Positions 1-8,561 of a stretch of DNA of 57,385 nucleotides are shown piece by piece; position 1 is the stretch's first letter; the number at the start of each line of letters is the position of its first letter. A model generated the notes under the pieces. It was not told the DNA's origin and made no database searches. It was given only the letters and a program-made list of their open reading frames with translations. Both the position numbers and the translations under genes were made by a program. The stretch comes from Nocardia vinacea NBRC 16497 (GTDB lineage Bacteria > Actinomycetota > Actinomycetes > Mycobacteriales > Mycobacteriaceae): NCBI RefSeq assembly GCF_000308835.1, contig NZ_BAGN01000184.1, positions 1-57,385 on the forward strand, given 5' to 3'.

Positions 1-1516
1 GGGGTCCGGCAAGCAGATCCAATGCGTCTTCCGCCGAGAACATCGCCTCGGCCGAACGTCGACGCCCGCGCCGCTGCGCATCCTCGGCGAGCACCGCGCG
101 CAGTGCGAGCAGCATCCACGCCGCGCCGCGCCGACGGGCCAGTGGCGCGTCGAGTGCGGGCTGTTGTACGGGCACTCCGGCCGCCAGTAGGGCGCGGCGC
201 AGCGGAGCCAGTGACAATGGCACCGAGCGGACTATCACCGCCATGCGCGACCACGGCACACCATCGGTGAGATGGGCGCGGCGCAAATGGTCGGCGATCA
301 AGGCAGCTTCCTTCGCCGGGGTCGCCAGTACCCGCACGCGCACCTCGGTGTCGTCGGCCTTCGGTACCGTCGTGTGCCCGGGTGCCGAAAAGCGTTGTGG
401 CGCACTGCCGGGCAACTTGGCCGCGATCCGCGCGACGGCCAGTTCCACCGCGCCGCCCGATCGCTGGTTGTCCCGCAGAAGGATTCGCTGTCCATCCGGT
501 GCGGCGAGTTCGGCGACGAAGCGCGAATCCGCACCGCGGAAGGCGAATACGCCTTGATCCGGATCGCCCGCCACGACCGCCGTATGCGCGGCCGTACCCA
601 TCACCCGCACCAGCAGCGCGGCCTGCGGATCCAGATGCTGGGCATCGTCGACCAGCAGGTATCTGATCCGATTCCGTTCCGTGGCAAGCAGATCGGCGTC
701 TGCGGCCAGCGCGTCCAGCGCGGCACCGACGAGTTCGGCCGCATCCAGCGCCGGTGCGGTTGCCTCGGGCGCCTCCACCCCGACCGACCAGCGCAGCAGC
801 ATCGACTGCTCGTAGCGGACCGCGAATTTGCCCGCCGCCACCCACTCCGGCCGACCGTGCTCGCGGCCGAGCCGCACCAGATCCTCGGGTCCGAGGCCGC
901 GTTCGGTGGCCCGCAGCATGAGATCGCGCAACTGCTCGGCGAATCCGCCGAGTCCCAGGGCGGGCTGCAGCCGTTCCGGCCACAGACCGCTCGCCCCGGC
1001 CGCAATATCGCTCAGGTCGCCGCGCAGCATTTCACGCAGTACGGCATCCTGCTCGGCACCGGTCAGCAAACGCGGCGGCGGATTGCCGTGTGCGCTCGCA
1101 TGTCTGCGCAGCACCGAGAACGCGTAGGAATGCAGTGTGCGCACCAGCGGTTCCCTGGTGGCGCCGGGTACCCCGCCCTCGGCGGCGTCGGGATCGGTCA
1201 GCCGGGCGGTAATGGCGTCGCGCACCGTGCTCGCCGCCTGCTTCGAATGGGTCAGTACCAGCACCGATTCCGGATCGACCCCCGCGGCGATGCGCTCGGC
1301 GGCCAGATCGATCAGCAGTGCGGTCTTGCCGGTTCCCGGTCCGCCGAGCACCTGCCACGGCCGCCAGTCCGGCCGGATCGGGCCGACCGTCGCCGCGGCA
1401 TCGAACAGCGCGCGGACATCGGTACCCCAGGTCCGAGCCGGGGGTGCCGCCACATTCCGGCGAACAAGTCGCACCGCGCTATCCGATCGCACCACGCGGG
1501 CTATTGCAACAGACAC
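1..1516 (-). CDS. adnA: AdnA-like ATP-dependent helicase/nuclease subunit (partial, 3' part outside window)
   Basis: UvrD/RecB-like superfamily 1 helicase of the mycobacterial AdnAB type, which resects DNA double-strand breaks for recombination. Only the N-terminal ~505 residues are in the window and the frame stays open to base 1. Visible: Walker A GGPGTGKT at about residues 58-65, a Walker B-like LLVDDAQHLDP stretch, and a GDPDQGVFAFRGAD helicase motif. The family identity rests partly on neighbours: the lipV-like and Rv3204-like genes lie divergently next to it exactly as next to Rv3202c (adnA). The start is uncertain. GTG at 1516 abuts a GGAGG, so GTG at 1495, 1525 or 1543 is also possible. 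A generic UvrD-like helicase is the alternative. Confidence 0.8.
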   Translation of the reverse strand, partial: MSVAIARVVRSDSAVRLVRRNVAAPPARTWGTDVRALFDAAATVGPIRPDWRPWQVLGGPGTGKTALLIDLAAERIAAGVDPESVLVLTHSKQAASTVRDAITARLTDPDAAEGGVPGATREPLVRTLHSYAFSVLRRHASAHGNPPPRLLTGAEQDAVLREMLRGDLSDIAAGASGLWPERLQPALGLGGFAEQLRDLMLRATERGLGPEDLVRLGREHGRPEWVAAGKFAVRYEQSMLLRWSVGVEAPEATAPALDAAELVGAALDALAADADLLATERNRIRYLLVDDAQHLDPQAALLVRVMGTAAHTAVVAGDPDQGVFAFRGADSRFVAELAAPDGQRILLRDNQRSGGAVELAVARIAAKLPGSAPQRFSAPGHTTVPKADDTEVRVRVLATPAKEAALIADHLRRAHLTDGVPWSRMAVIVRSVPLSLAPLRRALLAAGVPVQQPALDAPLARRRGAAWMLLALRAVLAEDAQRRGRRRSAEAMFSAEDALDLLAGP

Positions 1517-1601
1517 CTCCGACACGCCACGCGGGCGATTCACCGATCGGTGAGGTCCGACACACGCCTTGGATCTGCGATGGATTTCCAGATACGTCAA
1601 T

Positions 1602-2387
1602 ATGAGACTTGTGTCGCCTCTCCATGTATATCGGTTCGGCCCCGCCGACGGGCCGAAAGTCCTGGCCCTGCACGGTGTCACCGGCCACGGCAAACGCTGG
1701 GAGGAACTGGCCACCCGACATCTGCCCGAGGTCCGGCTCATCGCCCCCGACCTGCGCGGACACGGTCGCTCGACCGCATTGCCGCCGTGGAACTTCGAGA
1801 CCATCGTCGAGGATCTGGTCGAACTGCTCACTGCGGAAACCGACGAACCGGTGGTCGTTGTCGCGCACTCCTTCGGCGGTGCCTGTGCGCTGCACCTGGC
1901 GCATCGGCATCCGCACCTGGTGCGCAAGCTGATCCTGCTCGATTCGGCGATCGGGCTGGAGCCGGAGCGCCTGATGGATATCGCACTGTCCAGCCTGGCC
2001 TCACCGGACTACGACACCGTCGAGCATGCCCGCCAGGACAAAGTCGCGACCGGCTGGGGCGAGGTGGAGCCGCGCCTGCTCGATGCCGAACTCACCGAAC
2101 ATCTGATGCCCACCGCCGACGGCCGGGTCGGCTGGCGGATCAGTCTGCCCGCCGTGAACTCCTACTGGGGTCAGCTGGCCCGGCACTATGTGCTGCCGCC
2201 CGCTGACCTGCCGACGATCCTGGTGCAGGCCATGAAGGTGGTGCCGCCCTTCGTCACCCCGGAGTTCCGCGCCGCCCTCACCGCGCACCTGGGCGAGAAT
2301 CTGACCGTGCTCGAATGGGACTGCGACCATATGGTCGCCCAGGCCCGGCCGGCCGAGACCGCGGCGCTGATCCGATCGGTGCTGTAG
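1602..2387 (+). CDS. lipV: Alpha/beta hydrolase, LipV-like
   Basis: Predicted serine hydrolase of 261 residues, probably a cytosolic esterase or lipase; substrate unknown. Shows the alpha/beta hydrolase oxyanion-hole segment LHGVTGHG, the APDLRGHGRS strand-loop, the nucleophile elbow AHSFGG (Ser90) and a C-terminal catalytic His in CDHM (His243). ATG 1602 is preferred: upstream in-frame TTG 1569 would add an unconserved-looking 11-residue extension. It is transcribed divergently from adnA and followed after 5 bp by the alkyltransferase-like gene, the same order as Rv3202c-Rv3203-Rv3204 in M. tuberculosis. No signal peptide is seen. Confidence 0.8.
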   Translation: MRLVSPLHVYRFGPADGPKVLALHGVTGHGKRWEELATRHLPEVRLIAPDLRGHGRSTALPPWNFETIVEDLVELLTAETDEPVVVVAHSFGGACALHLAHRHPHLVRKLILLDSAIGLEPERLMDIALSSLASPDYDTVEHARQDKVATGWGEVEPRLLDAELTEHLMPTADGRVGWRISLPAVNSYWGQLARHYVLPPADLPTILVQAMKVVPPFVTPEFRAALTAHLGENLTVLEWDCDHMVAQARPAETAALIRSVL

Positions 2388-2392
2388 TCGAG

Positions 2393-2689
2393 ATGGCCAC
2401 CACCGATGCCGAGGTCGAGCGGGTGCGCGCGCTGGTCGCGACGGTGCCTGCGGGCCGGGTCGTCACCTACGGCGATATCGCCGCGGCGGCCGGATTGTCC
2501 ACCCCGCGCACGGTCGGCTGGATCATGCGCACCGACTCCGCCGATCTGCCATGGCATCGGGTGATCGGCGCGGGCGGTAAGCCCGCCGCGCATCTGGCCG
2601 ATCGTCAGTTGCGCCTGCTGGCCGCCGAGGGCGTGCCGATCCACGACGGCCGAGTGGACTTGCGCGCCGCGCGTTTTCCGCTCCCGTAA
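2393..2689 (+). CDS. Alkyltransferase-like protein (Atl), MGMT DNA-binding fold without the acceptor cysteine
   Basis: A 98-residue protein matching the C-terminal DNA-binding domain of O6-alkylguanine-DNA alkyltransferase: VPAGRVVTYGDIA, then the helix-turn-helix-like TPRTVGWIM, then the active-site region. The usual PCHR is PWHR here (residues 53-56), so the alkyl-acceptor cysteine is replaced by tryptophan. That is the defining change of Atl proteins, which bind alkylated guanine and hand it to nucleotide excision repair rather than repairing it directly. The gene starts 5 bp after lipV and is probably co-transcribed. It corresponds to Rv3204 by position. Confidence 0.85.
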   Translation: MATTDAEVERVRALVATVPAGRVVTYGDIAAAAGLSTPRTVGWIMRTDSADLPWHRVIGAGGKPAAHLADRQLRLLAAEGVPIHDGRVDLRAARFPLP

Positions 2690-2728
2690 ACGGCCCCGCC
2701 GCCGTCGATCGGCGGTTAACGTTGAAAT

Positions 2729-3469
2729 ATGTCCACCCGCCTGGCGTGTGTCGTCTTCGATGCCGACCGGCCCCGGTTCGTCGCGGATTTCTGGGCCGAG
2801 TTGCTTGGCTGGACGGTGACGATCGAGCGCCCCCACGAGGTCGATGTGGCGGCCCCCGATCCGGACGGCCTCGATCTGGCCCTGACCTTCCTGCCCGAGG
2901 CGCGCGCCAAGGACTGTAAGAACCGGATGCATCTGGATCTGGCCAGTCGCTCGCTCGATCATCAGCGAGTGCAGGTGGATCGCGCACTGGCGCTGGGCGC
3001 CCGGCACGTCGATATCGGCCAGGGCGCGGTGCCGTGGGTGGTGCTGGCCGATCCGGAGGGCAACGAGTTCTGCGTGCTGGAGCCGCGCGAGGAGTACGTG
3101 GATACCGGTGCGGTCGCCGCCATCGTGATCGATACGCACGATCCGGCGCGGCTGGCCGAGTTCTGGTCCACCGCCTCGGGCTGGCCGATCACCTACGGCG
3201 GCGCGCGGGTGGCCGGGCTCCGCTCGGCGACGGGGCTCGGATCCTGGCTGGAGTTCGTCCATACGCCGGATGTGAAGAGCGGGCGCAATCGACTGCGTCT
3301 GGACTTGGCGTCCTTCCCCGCCGACGATCCGGCCGCCGAGGTGGCCCGACTACGCGCGGCGGGCGCGACCCAGATCGATGCCGACGGCGTGCCCGGGCTG
3401 GTGCTCGCCGATCCGGAGACGAACGAGTTCTGCCTGCGCCGACCGACGCCGGACTATTCGACGGTCTAG
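2729..3469 (+). CDS. VOC-family protein with two glyoxalase-like modules
   Basis: A 246-residue protein built of two similar halves (about 1-120 and 125-246). Each half shows the glyoxalase/VOC pattern of a beta-alpha start (ACVVFDADRPRFVADFW; AIVIDTHDPARLAEFW), a middle basic segment (KNRMHLDLAS; RNRLRLDLAS) and an end strand of the type LADPEGNEFCVL / LADPETNEFCLR. The repeated DPE.NEFC motif carries the glutamates that often bind metal in this superfamily. The substrate cannot be told; actinobacterial members of this kind are uncharacterised. It lies 39 bp after atl on the same strand, so co-transcription is possible. Confidence 0.8.
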   Translation: MSTRLACVVFDADRPRFVADFWAELLGWTVTIERPHEVDVAAPDPDGLDLALTFLPEARAKDCKNRMHLDLASRSLDHQRVQVDRALALGARHVDIGQGAVPWVVLADPEGNEFCVLEPREEYVDTGAVAAIVIDTHDPARLAEFWSTASGWPITYGGARVAGLRSATGLGSWLEFVHTPDVKSGRNRLRLDLASFPADDPAAEVARLRAAGATQIDADGVPGLVLADPETNEFCLRRPTPDYSTV

Positions 3470-3566
3470 ACCCTGCGACCGCTGGAACCAGACCGCCCTG
3501 CCCAGATCTGTACAGCCGACGAATTAGCATGTCGGCCATGTCCTCTCTCGCGCCAGGCGCTGACCG

Positions 3567-5351
3567 GTGACCACCGCCGACGCGATCGTGCTCGCGGGCG
3601 GACGCGCCAGCCGCATGGGGGGCGTCGATAAGCCCGCCATCATCATCGGCGGTCGATCCATGCTCGATGCGGCCCTGGCCGCGGTGGCGCCGTGTGCGCG
3701 GACCGTGGTGGTCGGACCGCATCGGCCCGAATTGGACGCGCGGATCGTGCAGGTGCGCGAGGTGCCGCCGGGTTCGGGTCCGGTCGCCGCGGTGGGAGCC
3801 GGATTGCGCGCGCTCGGCCCGACCGCCGCGCCGCTGGTGGTGGTGCTCGCGGCGGATCTGCCGTTCCTGTCGCCGACGACGGTGACAGAGCTGATCCGGC
3901 GCGGCATCGAATCCGGCGCCGACGCGGTCTTCGCGGCCGACGAATCCGGTCGGCCGCAATATCTGATCGGCGTATGGCGCCGGACGGCGCTGACGGAAGC
4001 GCTGACGCGGCTGGATTCGCTGATCAATCAGCCGATGAAGGCGCTGATCCCGGCCGATACCGTCACCGTCGCCATGCCCGGTATCGCCGATTGCGATACC
4101 GAGGAGCAGGTGCGAAGGGCCAGGATGGCTTGGGACGCCGCTGCCGTCGGTGCGCCGCGTCCCGCACCGGCGGCCGCGGTTTCCACAACGCCGCTGCCGC
4201 TCGACGAGGCACGGGATATATTGCGCACCAACATCTCTCGACTCACCGAGTATCGGACCGAACTGGCTTCCGTGCGCGGTGCGACTCTCGCCGCGCCGCT
4301 GACAGCCGTCGGAGCGCTACCGCGCTTCGATGTCTCCGCCATGGACGGATACGCGGTCGCCGGTGACGGACCATGGCGTCTGCGCCGCGATATCGGGTTC
4401 GCGGGCGGTCGACGGCCGGTCGGGCTGCTGCCCGGTGAGGCGGTGCGGATCGCCACCGGCGCACATGTGCCAGACGGCACCACGCGGGTGCTCCGTGACG
4501 AATACGCGCGGATCGAAAACGATGAAATGCTGTACCAGCACGAGGATTCCCCGCTGCGCGACGATATTCGCCGTCGCGGCGAGGACCGGGCACCGGGCGA
4601 TCTCGTTGCGCCCGAGGGCACACCGGTTACGGCCGGGCTGATTTCCGCCGCGGCCAGTGTGGAAGTGACCGAGGCAATGGTGCGCGGCCCGGTGCGAGCC
4701 CGCATCATCATGACCGGCGACGAGATCCGCAGCACCGGCCCGCTGCAGACCGGTCAGACCCGCGACTCGATCGGGCCGATTCTTCCGGATGTGCTGTCCT
4801 GGTATGGAATTCGCGCGATCGATCGGGTGCACCTGCGCGATACTCCGCGCGGCTTCGACGAGGTGCTCGGTGCGGCGGACGATTGCGATCTGCTGGTTGT
4901 CGTCGGTGCGACCGGTGGCGGCGCGGCGGACCAGTTGCGCGGGGCGATTGCCCGTGCCGAAGCTCGAATCCTGGTCCACCGCTTGAAATTGCGTCCGGGC
5001 GGCTCCACTGTTGTCGCCGAATTATCCAGCGGTACAACCGTTCTCGGCCTACCGGGAAATCCATTCGCGGCCGTGGCCGTACTGATGGCCCTGTCCCCCG
5101 CGGTCGTCGAGGGCCGAACCGGCGGCCACCCGCTGCGACCGCTCATCGGGCCACTGCGCAATGCGAGCGCGATCTCCGGACCCGTTACCCGCATCGTCCC
5201 GGCTCGGCTCGCCCCATACGGCGGCTGGCTCGGCGATCCGCAGATCCGTACCACCCATCTGGGCGGCCTCGTCGACCGTGACGGCCTGGTCATCGTCCCC
5301 GCCGAGGCCACCGACGACGACCTCGTCGAATTCCTCCCACTCCAGGTGTAA
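3567..5351 (+). CDS. MobA-MoeA fusion: molybdenum cofactor guanylyltransferase plus molybdopterin molybdenumtransferase
   Basis: A 594-residue two-domain Mo-cofactor protein. Residues ~1-195 are MobA-like, with the nucleotide-binding loop LAGGRASRMGGVDK at 9-22 and AADLPFLSP; this domain attaches GMP to Mo-molybdopterin. From ~210 it is MoeA-like, with AMDGYAV near 255-262, MTGDEIRSTG, LRPGGSTV and GLPGNPFAAV; this domain inserts molybdate. A short proline/alanine-rich linker joins them. One usual MoeA motif, GGVSVG.xD, reads TGGGAADQ here, so that loop is degenerate although the rest is intact. Start GTG 3567. NarG in this window needs the bis-MGD cofactor this enzyme would make. Plain MobA and MoeA are normally separate proteins. 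Confidence 0.8.
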   Translation: MTTADAIVLAGGRASRMGGVDKPAIIIGGRSMLDAALAAVAPCARTVVVGPHRPELDARIVQVREVPPGSGPVAAVGAGLRALGPTAAPLVVVLAADLPFLSPTTVTELIRRGIESGADAVFAADESGRPQYLIGVWRRTALTEALTRLDSLINQPMKALIPADTVTVAMPGIADCDTEEQVRRARMAWDAAAVGAPRPAPAAAVSTTPLPLDEARDILRTNISRLTEYRTELASVRGATLAAPLTAVGALPRFDVSAMDGYAVAGDGPWRLRRDIGFAGGRRPVGLLPGEAVRIATGAHVPDGTTRVLRDEYARIENDEMLYQHEDSPLRDDIRRRGEDRAPGDLVAPEGTPVTAGLISAAASVEVTEAMVRGPVRARIIMTGDEIRSTGPLQTGQTRDSIGPILPDVLSWYGIRAIDRVHLRDTPRGFDEVLGAADDCDLLVVVGATGGGAADQLRGAIARAEARILVHRLKLRPGGSTVVAELSSGTTVLGLPGNPFAAVAVLMALSPAVVEGRTGGHPLRPLIGPLRNASAISGPVTRIVPARLAPYGGWLGDPQIRTTHLGGLVDRDGLVIVPAEATDDDLVEFLPLQV

Positions 5352-5444
5352 ATAATCGATATTTTTCTTCCACTCATGATGTCCGCTCGCTATTGTGTGA
5401 TGGTTAGGCGAATACAACATCACTTCGGAAAGGACCGAGTGGAG

Positions 5445-5633
5445 ATGGCTGAAAAGTCGAAGAAAGCGCCTAAGAAAATGCCCAAGCAGATGGAACGGCA
5501 GCAGCAACAGCAGCGCCAGGACCAGGGCATGAACCGATCCGGATCGATTAGCGATCGCGACCGTGACGAGCAGCGGCGGGAGCCGAGCTCGGAGCGGCGA
5601 GGCGCTGAGCAGCGCCGACCCGGACAGCACTGA
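5445..5633 (+). CDS. Small, highly charged protein of unknown function
   Basis: A 62-residue ORF starting with ATG 5445 behind GGAG (5441-5444); GTG 5439 is an alternative start. Composition is extreme: a lysine-rich N-terminus (MAEKSKKAPKKMPKQMERQ), a run of glutamines, then an Arg/Glu/Asp/Gln-rich tail with almost no hydrophobic residues. It is probably intrinsically disordered. The reading frame, the ribosome site and a stem-loop right after the stop suggest a real transcript. I recognise no family. Confidence 0.5.
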   Translation: MAEKSKKAPKKMPKQMERQQQQQRQDQGMNRSGSISDRDRDEQRREPSSERRGAEQRRPGQH

Positions 5634-5640
5634 TCTGAAA

Positions 5641-5676
5641 CGGGCCGCCGGTTCCTCCACGTGAGCCGGCGGCCCG
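5641..5676 (+). terminator. Stem-loop terminator candidate
   Basis: Perfect 11-bp arms (CGGGCCGCCGG and its complement, 5641-5651 and 5666-5676) around a 14-nt loop, 7 bp after the stop of the small charged gene. It lacks a T-tract, as is common in actinomycetes. Confidence 0.6.
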
Positions 5677-5784
5677 CTTGTGCGCGGCCCGGTTCGTTGC
5701 GCGCGGTCTCCGGGTTCGGAGCCGTCGTAAACTATTCATGGCAATACATTCCAGCCGATCGATCCATAAAGCTTGACGCGCACT

Positions 5785-5810
5785 TTCGAACGCGTCACAC
5801 GCGGTTCGAA
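5785..5810. repeat. Imperfect inverted repeat TTCGAAC...GTTCGAA
   Basis: Arms beginning TTCGAACGCGT and ending ACGCGGTTCGAA face each other with a 3-nt centre and one bulged base. It lies between the small charged gene and the end of the ABC-transporter operon. It could be a terminator for the operon reading leftward or an orphan operator. The rest of 5677-5913 shows nothing further. Confidence 0.35.
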
Positions 5811-5913
5811 TTACCCCGCCGATGGCCACGCCCGGCGAGTTACCTTTTGCCGCAGAAAATTCTGCGTGCCCATCGGAGCGATCCCGTGCAGAAGTAATTC
5901 GCCGTTGGCGGAG

Positions 5914-7722
5914 TCACGCGCCGAGGCGCAGAAGCGCAGGGCTGTCGGGAGTGCGACGGGTGGGATCAGGGATGGGAACTGCTTCCAGGAGGTTGCGTGT
6001 GTAGTCGGCCCGGGGGGATGCGAATACCTCGGCGACGGGTCCGGTTTCGACGACGGCACCCTCGCGTAGGACCACGACGCGGTCGGCGACCTGGTGGACC
6101 ACCGCGAGGTCGTGGCTGATGAACAGGCAGGCGAAGCCGTATTCGGCGCGTAGGTCGGCGAACAAGTCCAGGACCTGGGCTTGAACCGACACGTCGAGGG
6201 CGCTGGTCGGTTCGTCGGCGACGAGCAACCGGGGTGCCAGGGCGAGTGCCCTGGCCAGGGCGACCCGCTGGCGTTGGCCGCCGGAGAGTTCGCCGGGGCG
6301 ACGGGTGGCGTAATCGCGTGGGAGACGGACGGATTCGAGGAGATCGCCCACCTTGGCGCGCAGGAGCGCGCCGGAGGCGACACGGTGCACCTGGAGCGGT
6401 TCACCGATGGTGTCCTCGATACTGCGCCGTGGGTCTAGTGACGCGGTGACGTCCTGATGGACCAGCGCGACGTTCTTGCGCAGGGCACGCAGCTCCCGGT
6501 TCGCTAGACCGTTGAGCGAAACCCCTTGCAGCTCAACCTGTCCGGAATGCGCCGGTATCAAACCGAGCGCGGTGCGGCCCAGCGTGCTCTTACCGGAGCC
6601 GGATTCGCCGACCAGACCGATCACCTCGCGCGGTGCGACAGTGAGCGAGACATCGCGCAAGGCGTGGAAGTCCTTGCTGCCGCCTTGGTTGCGGTACACA
6701 ACGGTTAGATCGCTGATGCGAAGCACCGGCTGTGATTCCGAGGCAACGGCCTGCAGAGCCGCAGACCTGTCGCCCTCGACCACCGATCCGGTATCCCGGT
6801 CGGCCGCAACCACCGGTGCCGCACTGTGGCCGACATCGATCAGCGACATCGCATTCCGATCACCCCGGACCACCGACGCGGAGTTCTTCGCGTCGAGGTG
6901 ATCGACCTCGCGCGTACCCGTTTTGTCGACTGCCCGCACGACCTCCGGCAGCCGTGGGACGGCGCTGAGCAACGACTTCGTGTATTCCGCACGTGGATCG
7001 GCGAACAGGGGGCGCACCGGCTGCTGTTCGACGACCTCGCCCGCGCGCATCACCACCACGTGATCGGCGATCTCGGCGACGACCCCGAGGTTGTGCGTGA
7101 TGAAAAGAATTGCTGTGCCGTGGGTCCGCTGGAGGGCGCGCAGCAGCTCCAGGATCTCGGCCTGCACCGTGACATCCAGCGCGGTGGTCGGCTCATCGGC
7201 GATGAGCACATCCGGCTCGCCGGACAACGCCAGCGCGATCACCACACGCTGCTTCTGGCCGCCGGAGAGCTGATGCGGGTACCACTCGACACGACGCTCG
7301 GGCTCCGGAATATCCACCATGCGAAGCAATTCCACGGCCCGCGCCTTGGCATCCGGCTTCGAGATCGGGCCGTGTGCGCGCAACGCCTGCACGAGCTGGG
7401 TGCCGATCTTCTGCACCGGGTTCAGCGCGGTCTGCGGCTCCTGGAACACCATCGCGGCCCGGGTGCCACGCAGGGCGCGCAGTTCCGGTTCACGCGCGCC
7501 GATGATTTCGGTCTCGGCGAGGCGAATCGATCCGGATGGGACCGCGCCATCGGGCAGCAGCCCGAGTACGGCACGGGCGGTAATCGACTTGCCGGAGCCG
7601 GATTCGCCGACAAGCGCGACGACCTGACCGCGGCGGATCTGGAAGCCGACACCGTCGACGACGGTGCGGGTACCGAAGCGCACCACCAGATCCCGGATAT
7701 CCACCAGTATTTCCGAACTCAT
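5914..7722 (-). CDS. ABC transporter ATPase, two nucleotide-binding domains fused (DppD-DppF type)
   Basis: A 602-residue protein with two complete ABC ATPase modules, energising an oligopeptide/nickel-family (PepT) importer at the cytoplasmic face of the membrane. Module 1 has Walker A GESGSGKS, signature LSGGQKQR and Walker B VLIADEPTTALD. Module 2 has GESGSGKST, LSGGQRQR and LLVADEPTSALD. A low-homology linker of roughly 80-90 residues separates them. In most bacteria these are two subunits (DppD and DppF); single-chain versions are common in actinomycetes. Start ATG 7722 overlaps the permease stop by 4 bp (ATGA), indicating translational coupling. It is the last gene of the importer operon. 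Confidence 0.9.
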   Translation of the reverse strand: MSSEILVDIRDLVVRFGTRTVVDGVGFQIRRGQVVALVGESGSGKSITARAVLGLLPDGAVPSGSIRLAETEIIGAREPELRALRGTRAAMVFQEPQTALNPVQKIGTQLVQALRAHGPISKPDAKARAVELLRMVDIPEPERRVEWYPHQLSGGQKQRVVIALALSGEPDVLIADEPTTALDVTVQAEILELLRALQRTHGTAILFITHNLGVVAEIADHVVVMRAGEVVEQQPVRPLFADPRAEYTKSLLSAVPRLPEVVRAVDKTGTREVDHLDAKNSASVVRGDRNAMSLIDVGHSAAPVVAADRDTGSVVEGDRSAALQAVASESQPVLRISDLTVVYRNQGGSKDFHALRDVSLTVAPREVIGLVGESGSGKSTLGRTALGLIPAHSGQVELQGVSLNGLANRELRALRKNVALVHQDVTASLDPRRSIEDTIGEPLQVHRVASGALLRAKVGDLLESVRLPRDYATRRPGELSGGQRQRVALARALALAPRLLVADEPTSALDVSVQAQVLDLFADLRAEYGFACLFISHDLAVVHQVADRVVVLREGAVVETGPVAEVFASPRADYTRNLLEAVPIPDPTRRTPDSPALLRLGA

Positions 7723-8561
7723 CCGATCCTCCTCGCCCGGCCCAATGCCTGGGCGATCAATAGGAATCCGAGCGTCAACCCGGCCACCACCACCAGCGGA
7801 CCGATCGCGAATGCGGCATTGGCGTCCAGATTCGAAATCGACTCGGCGATGATCGAACCGAGCGACGGGTCCGGCGGACGCACGCCGATCCCGATGAAAC
7901 TCATTGCGCCCTCCACGAATACCGCCACCGACATGGACAGTGCCAACTGCACCGACAGCGGTTCGACAACGTTGGGCAGCACGTGTTTGCGCAAGTTCCA
8001 CCAGGTGCCCGCACCGATCACCTCGGCCGCCTCGACGAACGGCTGTTCGCGCACTTGCAGGATCGCGGTGCGGATCTGCCTGCCGAACACCGGAATCTCG
8101 ACCGCGATGATCACCGCGATCACCGCGTGGATACCGGGTCCGGTAATCGCGGCCAATGCGATGGCGAAGATGAGCGACGGGAACGCGAGGATCACGTCGA
8201 AAACGCGCTGTGCCACGACATCCGCGACCGGGTTACTGCTGGCGAGCAGTCCGGCGAGCGCACCGGCCAACGCGCCGAGCGGGACGGCGACGAAGACGAT
8301 GATCAGGTCGATCCGGATGCCGTACAGCACGCGCGCGAAGACATCCCGGTTCAGGTGGTCGGTGCCGAGCCAGTGATCTCCGCTGGGGCCCAGGAGATTT
8401 GCGCCCGGTATCTGGGCGATCGGATCGTATTGAGCGAGGACACCCGCCAAGATTCCGGCGAGCGCGATGACCACCACGAGGCTCAGCCCGAGCAGGCCCT
8501 GTCCACTGCGGAAAGCGATTCGCAATGTACCCGCTGCGCGATCCGTAGAACTTACGGTCAT
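7719..8561 (-). CDS. ABC transporter permease, DppC/OppC type
   Basis: A 280-residue inner-membrane permease, second channel subunit of the importer. It shows the OppC N-terminal domain pattern (an early TM segment, then HWLGTDHLNRDVFARVLYG), about six TM segments and the coupling-helix EAA motif EAAEVIGAGTWWNLRKHVLPN that contacts the ATPase. ATG 8561 overlaps the upstream permease stop by 4 bp, and its own stop overlaps the ATPase start. Substrate class is that of peptide/nickel transporters and cannot be narrowed from this subunit. Confidence 0.9.
   Translation of the reverse strand: MTVSSTDRAAGTLRIAFRSGQGLLGLSLVVVIALAGILAGVLAQYDPIAQIPGANLLGPSGDHWLGTDHLNRDVFARVLYGIRIDLIIVFVAVPLGALAGALAGLLASSNPVADVVAQRVFDVILAFPSLIFAIALAAITGPGIHAVIAVIIAVEIPVFGRQIRTAILQVREQPFVEAAEVIGAGTWWNLRKHVLPNVVEPLSVQLALSMSVAVFVEGAMSFIGIGVRPPDPSLGSIIAESISNLDANAAFAIGPLVVVAGLTLGFLLIAQALGRARRIG

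Noticed and set aside
5785..5810. TTCGAAC...GTTCGAA inverted repeat as a LexA box
   Set aside because: The half-sites are far more than 4 bp apart, unlike the SOS consensus.
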